This document shows, piece after piece, positions 57,823-64,000 of a stretch of 64,000 bases of DNA; within the stretch, counting starts at the first letter, position 1, and every line of letters begins with the position of its first letter. Position numbers and translations under genes: made by a program. The notes beneath the pieces were generated by a model. That model saw only the letters and a program-made list of their open reading frames with translations, did not search any database and was not told the DNA's origin. Source of the stretch: Vitellaria paradoxa (taxonomy: Eukaryota; Streptophyta; Magnoliopsida; Ericales; Sapotaceae); contig CM034244.1 of assembly GCA_019916065.1 (NCBI GenBank), forward strand, positions 27,892,471 through 27,956,470, given 5' to 3'.

Positions 57823-58564
57823 GTTATTGTCACATCCCGGATTTTCATAACCGAATGCCCAGGGTGACTTGGAATTTATTTGTTAGGTATAAAAATAAGA
57901 TGATAATAACACGCTGTCACATCCCAGAGTTTTCCTCCAAATTGGGGTTGACCCGTAAGAAAAATTTAAGATAGTCAAAATCCTATGATTATCCCAAACA
58001 ATATTTATAAGTCATTGGACTAAACCATTTGATGGGATTTCAACTACAGGGCACAAAATAAAGATAGAGAAAAATATTACAGAGCCATCTAAGTGTCCCA
58101 ACCACGCGATTAACATTACATACCAAATAAAAGTAAATTAGGTCTATGCTTAATAATTACAATCATCCAACAATTATTACAGACCAAAAATAAAGTCCTC
58201 CAGCTCTGTGCAGGAAAGAAGAAAAAAATAGATAACTCTTCTGTTGGAATATTTAAGAGAAATTAATCTCTTTCCAGCTCATCTTCTGTATTCCTGTGCT
58301 TAATATCCTGAAAAAAATATTCCCACAAGGGGTGAGCTACTAAAGCCCAGTAATCAAAATCTCCTAGGTGCCTATATGCAGTGGTTGTAATACTACACTG
58401 TATTAAATGAATGTATTTAGGTGGCATACTATTTATGCAACAATTAATTCAATAGATCTCAACTGAATAATGTAAATTATACTTACAACGGCTCGATGAA
58501 ACCGTCACCGTAACTACTATTTTACTTACATGTAAAATAGTTAAATACTGATGTGTATACCACA

Positions 58565-58676
58565 ATGAAGTTTGTGTCGCAGTGGTAGGGATCTCAGATT
58601 TAGATCTTCAAGGTCTCGGGATCAAACCCCGTAGCGATACAGGTTTCATACATATATATATATATATATATATATT
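58565..58676 (+). repeat. SINE-like unit in element D, first type
   Basis: Counterpart of 1240-1345: A-box-like TGTCGCAGTGGTAGGGA and B-box-like GATCAAACC (58620-58628), then a (TA)n tail at about 58650-58674. Confidence 0.5.
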
Positions 58677-59402
58677 TATAAAATATTAATCGAGAGGAAT
58701 TAAATATAATTAAATAATTCCAACACATCATTCATACATAACAAGAGAGGTTGTTGGTCACAGTAAAATTTTGTAAAGGAGTTTAATCTAAATCCTCCTA
58801 AGATAATCATACTCCTATCCTCCTCTACCCCCAGCCTTGGGAACCAGTGACTTTACGGGCTTAGCATCCAATGCATACCGATGGTGTCACCTACCAAAAA
58901 CCTAGCCGTCGCGACCGGCTACCTGACTGGCCAGGTCAGAAGGGAGCATCTCCCAAATAAAATGCATGTTCCCATCTTCATCTAAAAGGCCATTTCTACC
59001 CACCCATCACCCCATTGCCAAAAACAGCTTTAGCACCAAGTGCCTTAATTTCTTCTCACCCTTTTACATTCCAAGGGTACCTTGTATGGAAATCAAACAT
59101 TTTTAATAACAACCGGCAATGTTCTCGGGCGATGAATCAAAAGTGAGATTATTTAGTCACATGCAATATATTTTTAAGCACTTTATCTATATCCATACTT
59201 TAATAGTAATTCTCAATAAATCAAAGATTTAACATAGTCATCAATATCATTATCACAAAGGTAGGCACTATATGTAAATTAACAATTAGCAAGTAAAAAA
59301 AAAAAATTTAGAATACAAATTAGTATTTTAGTTAATTGTTTTGACAAGTTTACCGTACCAAATTTGATAAGAATAAAATTATTTCTAATGGTATATTAAT
59401 TA

Positions 59403-59510
59403 GGCCGAGGTTGGTAGCTTAGTGGGTGGGCGACCCTAATTGCGATTTAAAGTCGCAAGTTCGAACCTCATTGGCTACAAATCTCAGTTTTTGCTCCTTT
59501 TACCTTTTAT
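59403..59510 (+). repeat. SINE-like unit in element D, second type
   Basis: Counterpart of 2060-2165: TGGTAGCTTAGTGGG (A box) and GTTCGAACC (59459-59467, B box), then a T-rich tail. Confidence 0.55.
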
Positions 59511-61504
59511 TTTATTATTTTATGGAATATAAAGATAATAAATAGCTCTTGGACTTATATTTAATTTTTAGCAAAATTGATAAGTTTTATTTTATTCAAA
59601 AAAAATTTAAATAAATTTTCAATCATCATCTTATTTATAGCCAAACCTTTATCATAGGTTTTTGGCTTCAAGATATCCACAAATGTCCACAGAATTATCC
59701 CAATGTTTAGGAAGGTATTAAATGAGTTTCATTAAATTCACTTAATCATAAAAATATAATTATATAACTTGCTAGGTTGACAAAACAATGCCAAAAATAA
59801 ATCAAATTCATTTAAGAAAGACCAAATGAGAAAAGAACAAGTCCATTGTTTCTTTTGGGCATTTTATCAAATACTAGCATTTTAGTTTGAATAAGTCATC
59901 TAATTATCCATGATGAAACTGATTATCTAAGTCAATTATCATCAATATTAGAGTGTCAAATAATACCTAATATCTAGTTTAAAATAATTTCATATCAATA
60001 GAAATTATTAACATGACAATAACTAACAGAAGGAAATTGGAAATTTAAATAATCTTTAAACATAATATTCTAAACAAATCCAAACAAGCATCAATTAAAG
60101 CTAAGTAGAATAGCAGCTTGAAAGAAAATTTATATAAAATAGAGTAAGACTCCAATATCTATAAACTTTATATCTGTAGAAACTAGACTTCAAGACCTAC
60201 AACTTTCATGTTTTACACTTTTTAAAATTTTAAGGTCTAAAGGTACAAAAACAGCTTTGAATTCAGTTTGTCCAGAAAATACAGTTTTACACGTGCTCAG
60301 TATTTTGGGCATAACTTTTGACTCACAAATCGGATTGATGCAATTCTTTTTGGGTTGAAAAGAAAACTGAAAGGGCTACAACTTTTATGTTTTAGCCAAA
60401 GCCTAATTCCACCGTTTTAGGGGTTAGAAGCACATAAGAAGTTACAAATAGAGAGCTGTCAGCATACTGAGTTACTTTAGTCAAAATTTTGGCTTCCCTA
60501 CCCCCAATATATGGGTATTTATTTTTTTATCACAATTAAGTTTTATACTTCAAACCAGAAAATGCATCAAATATATTTTAGGAGATTCATCATCCTACCT
60601 CAATGAAGATATTAATGACCAAGTCTGAGAAGGAAAAATGAGTTAGCTTTGAACACCACCCAAATTGAAAAATTCCAAGCCTTTCTTCTTCCTCCAAGCA
60701 ACACCAAATCTTCAGCCTCACTAATCAATAATTTATTATTATTTCTCTCTTATTTTCTTCTCTTGGAAGACACACAATTTATAGGGAGTGTAGAGAAAAT
60801 TATTAGTGGAGAAAAAATCAACTAAGGTAAGATCATGCCTATACAATTGGTAGCATGATCCAAGAATCATGCTTACTTTTTGACTATCTAACCATATCAT
60901 TAAAGAAAAGCATTGGGGAAGATGTATGGAGGTGGCATGATCCGGGAATCAAGCTAACTTTTTGACAACTTTAAACAATCATGCTAGCTTTTTGACAATT
61001 TAACCAAATGCTTTAAATCATGCTAGCTTTCAAACAAAATACTTTAAATCTTGTTTGCTAAATAATTTGAAAAAGATGCTTTAAGGTCATCAATGTGGGT
61101 CTTCTCTTTGTCCAATTAGTCAAATAATTTTGAAAGATGGTGAGAGTGTATGGAAGATGGAAATGAAGTTGTCGGGAAATAATTTAGAGCAACTATTCCT
61201 GAGTCAATTCATTGAGTGATAAAGTGAGTTGAAGTGAGTTGAGGTGAGTCAAAGAAAAGGGTTGACCCATGGGTTAATGGTCTTGGTTTGAACCAAATAA
61301 GTAATTGGGCTAAGAAGTGTTTGGATAAAAATTTTAGAAATCTACATTAAACTCCCACATAGGGTGAAATTAAATCCGAAAATCTTTCCAACCAATTCCA
61401 AAAATTTTCAAATCCTCAATTTTCTAGATTTTTATTATAACAAGTATCACGACCACACTTAAGCAATTTAATTAAGAAAAAAAAATTCAGGTTATTACAG
61501 TTAT

Positions 61505-61856
61505 CACTAAAGTCTCCTCACGTCATCACTTATTATATATCTATATATTAAAACACACCTTTTGAATTTGAAATTTGAAATTCAAATAAATATATATATT
61601 ATATTTTGTAAAATTATACATACATATTTTATATATATATATATATATTATTTTGCAAATTATACAAAATATATTTTACTTATACTATCTATTTTTATTA
61701 AATAATGTATGGATACTTATTACACAAATTCAAAAATAATTTTTTTATTTAAAAAAATATATTTAAATTTTAGATTTTTAAAAGTTTTAAAAAAAATAAA
61801 TATTTAAATTAAAATTTCAATTTTAATGTACTTAAAACTTAAATTTTAAATGCATA
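61505..61856. other. AT-rich spacer
   Basis: (TA)n runs and A-rich words; no gene seen. Confidence 0.5.
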
Positions 61857-62213
61857 TACATTTACACCAAGTGTCATTTATATAATAAGGAAGTTTAAAA
61901 TTTTGAATTTAAGATATTTCTAACTATTAAATTTACTAAATGGTCAAGATAATTTTTTTCTCTCACTCTTCCCATATTTTTTAATACTTTTTATATAACA
62001 TATTTTAAATTAATATTTTAAAAAATGTAACATACACTTTTACACTCTGTGTCATTTATATAATAAGGAAGTTTAAAATTTTAAATTTGAGATATTTTCA
62101 ACTGTTGAATTTGGTAAATGGTCAAGATTATTTGTCTTTCTCTTTCACTCTTCTTATATTTTTTTGAATACTTTTTTATATAAAAGATTTTAAATAAATA
62201 TTTTTAAAATGTG
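61857..62213 (+). repeat. About 175-bp tandem duplication
   Basis: Two adjacent diverged copies share GTGTCATTTATATAATAAGG, AAGTTTAAAATTTT, AAATGGTCAAGAT and CTCACTCTTC-like words. Confidence 0.85.
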
Positions 62214-62637
62214 ATAATATTTGTAATAAATAATAAAAGTTTATACATTAACCTCTTTTGATTAATGATTTTTATTTTTATAGGTTATTTTTACACTTTT
62301 TATGTAAATTTGCGTTATAAATTTAAATTAAAATTATTTACATGCTAAATTATATTTTTGTATCTTCAGGAACAGACAATTACTAGTTCAATATAAATTA
62401 GATGATAGGGAGTTTAATGATTCTAGGACACATTTATTTTTAGATTTTTAGATTACTTATGTTATTTATTGAGCATTTTATTTAAAACTTATTTGTCAAG
62501 TATTTATAGGATTTTTATCTTTTTTAGTATTTTTAATATATTAAAAATGCTAATAAATTAATATACTAAAAATATTTGAACCAAACTAAAAAAACCTCAT
62601 GAAAATACTTCAAACAAATAATAAATTAAGCATATTT
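62214..62637. other. AT-rich spacer
   Basis: No gene or repeat recognised. Confidence 0.45.
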
Positions 62638-64000
62638 TATCACACCCCAAACTTAATTATCCGAGACAGACGGCATGGAAATATTGAGACTAAATAAATT
62701 AAATAAAAACTTGTACCAAGGCAAGGTTATAATATAATAATAATTATCAAAGCTACTAAAAACATCCCTCATTCCGATATTAAAATAATAGAAATAATAT
62801 CCATCACGATAAAACTAATGTCACACCTTGGTGACTCAAACCAAGGCTTATACAACCAAGCAAACATCCTCAATAATAATACAATCCATATGTAATAAGT
62901 TTGGAACTCACACCTGGGTTGCATGAATTAAGATACAATCATCCCAATATAAATAAAACACGTGCTAGGTCAATCTAGCAATCTTAACTCAGTTCTGGGC
63001 GGCTACTCCTTCGTCTCACCGGATCACCTAAAATATAGATGGAATGAGCATACTTGCCCAGTAGGTAGAGCATGCAACTGTGCACAAATGAACAATAATC
63101 AAGTATAAAGCATAACTCACAATAATATCGACCAACTATAATATAACAGTGCCATTGTAAAATAATGTAATGGCCAATGCAATTCTTTGATCTCCATCTA
63201 CTCCCAACCTTATCTTGGGACAGGTGACACGAGGTCACCAACTGCATCGTTTATGCTCATGGGAAATGTATATCTCAATATATATAAACTAAATAGGAAA
63301 CCGTGTTACACCCCCATTAGTACAAGACTCAGGGGAATCGTGTTACACGTCCTGGCTCTTCTGCTAGGAAACTATGTTACACCCCTACGCAAGCATCTGC
63401 TTAGCTCAAGGAGGGTCCAGCTACAATCCAGAGAAAAAAATCTCATGATCACATCTCATAATTCATGTCTCAACTCCAAATGACTAAGCTCTAGTCATAT
63501 ATATTAACTAGGGATTATTTGGTATTTCCAAAATCTCATGTTATCATTTTTCTCAAAATCAAGGATCTCATCCATATATATAACCCTTTCTCAATACGTC
63601 ACAATTTAAACAGGACACTCTCGGCCAATCAATAATCAAAATATCAATTGGATGACAAAACCCCATCCCTATGCACATGATATGCTCAGTCATGTTAAAT
63701 AAACTATAATATCTCAACATTATAATAAAAGCACGATGTGCTCAATCATCCATAATGATATTTTATAGTCTCAAAATGTACATAATATTAACATATATTC
63801 AACATATATGATATACCATTCAAACCAGGTCAAAAAGACCTCAAACTGGATCAAAGTACATTCCCATGGGAAGGGTGCTTAAAGGGCACAGGAAAAGCGT
63901 AGGAACATATCGAGAGCTTCCTAACCTCACGGGAAGCTCGCAGGATGTATGTGGGAAGCCTGTTCTTGCGACCTAAGCTCAGAAATGGTATCACAGCCCA
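62638..64000 (+). mobile_element. LTR-type element E (TATCAC...), cut by the window end
   Basis: It starts TATCACACCCCAAAC, a one-base variant of the TGTCACACCCC start of elements A-D, and runs off the window, so its right end and TSD are unseen. At 63192-63230 it has a GC-richer patch reading CTACTCCCAACC, CTTGGGACAGGTGAC, similar to CTACCCCTAGCCTTGGGAACC in element A. A short tandem repeat with the word GTGTTACAC follows. Confidence 0.6.
63294..63395 (+). repeat. Imperfect GGAAACCGTGTTACACCCC repeat, 3 units
   Basis: Related words occur at 63297, 63336 and 63367 in element E, at about the same distance from the left end as the tandem array in element B. Confidence 0.55.

Larger units (their letters stand above)
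57828..61499 (+). mobile_element. LTR-type element D (TGTCAC...TTACA), close relative of A
   Basis: It starts TGTCACATCCCGG and ends CAGGTTATTACA, flanked by a perfect 5-bp TSD GTTAT (57823-57827 and 61500-61504). It aligns with element A over its full 3.7 kb in the same orientation, including the SINE-like units, the GGGGTGAGCTACTAAAGC module (58328) and the tail AAACTCCCACATAGGGTGAA. Its TSD differs from that of A, so the two inserted independently. No coding region is seen. Confidence 0.88.

Noticed and set aside
61505..61512. CACTAAAG as a CACTA transposon left end
   Set aside because: It is the TSD flank of element D, with no subterminal repeats following it.

Overview
This is AT-rich nuclear DNA from a flowering plant, most likely a eudicot. 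The supporting signs are plant Ty1/copia and CACTA transposons, tRNA-derived SINE heads, Tourist-type MITEs, and one intact plant-type gene of glycosyltransferase family 14 (GT14). The species cannot be named from the sequence. One host gene is convincing; almost everything else recognisable is transposable-element DNA in decay.

Layout. (1) 0.46-7.6 kb: two LTR-type elements, each starting TGTCACGCCCC and ending TTACA, each with a perfect 5-bp target-site duplication (TSD) and no internal coding region. (2) 8.6-9.0 kb: a minus-strand gypsy-like gag relic. (3) 9.6-20.75 kb: a nest. A SIRE-like copia element with a gag relic and no pol has its 3' LTR split by a Tnt1/Tork-like copia element (TSD GTTGT). 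That inner element carries a further insertion of an unclassified non-autonomous element, family X, at 18.0-20.2 kb. (4) 20.75-24.6 kb: AT-rich spacer. (5) 24.65-27.3 kb: the GT14 gene, with a TATA box, a GC-rich single-exon CDS and a likely 3'-UTR intron. (6) 27.6-36.6 kb: MITEs, LTR scraps, a long inverted repeat and a third TGTCAC element. (7) 36.8-43.05 kb: a deleted and internally inverted CACTA element. (8) 43.06-46.7 kb: spacer with a LINE relic. (9) 46.7 to about 57.6 kb: a larger CACTA element whose two genes (TNP2-type and Transposase_24-type) are still readable on the minus strand, interrupted by a second copy of family X. (10) 57.8-61.5 kb: a close relative of the first TGTCAC element, then a 175-bp duplication, then a fifth TGTCAC-type element running off the window.

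The most notable structures are five members of the long TGTCAC LTR-like family in 64 kb, two CACTA elements that share a 177-bp palindrome-bearing tandem array, and two copies of family X with the same architecture but different minisatellite words. All family assignments come from reading motifs by eye; no database search was possible.
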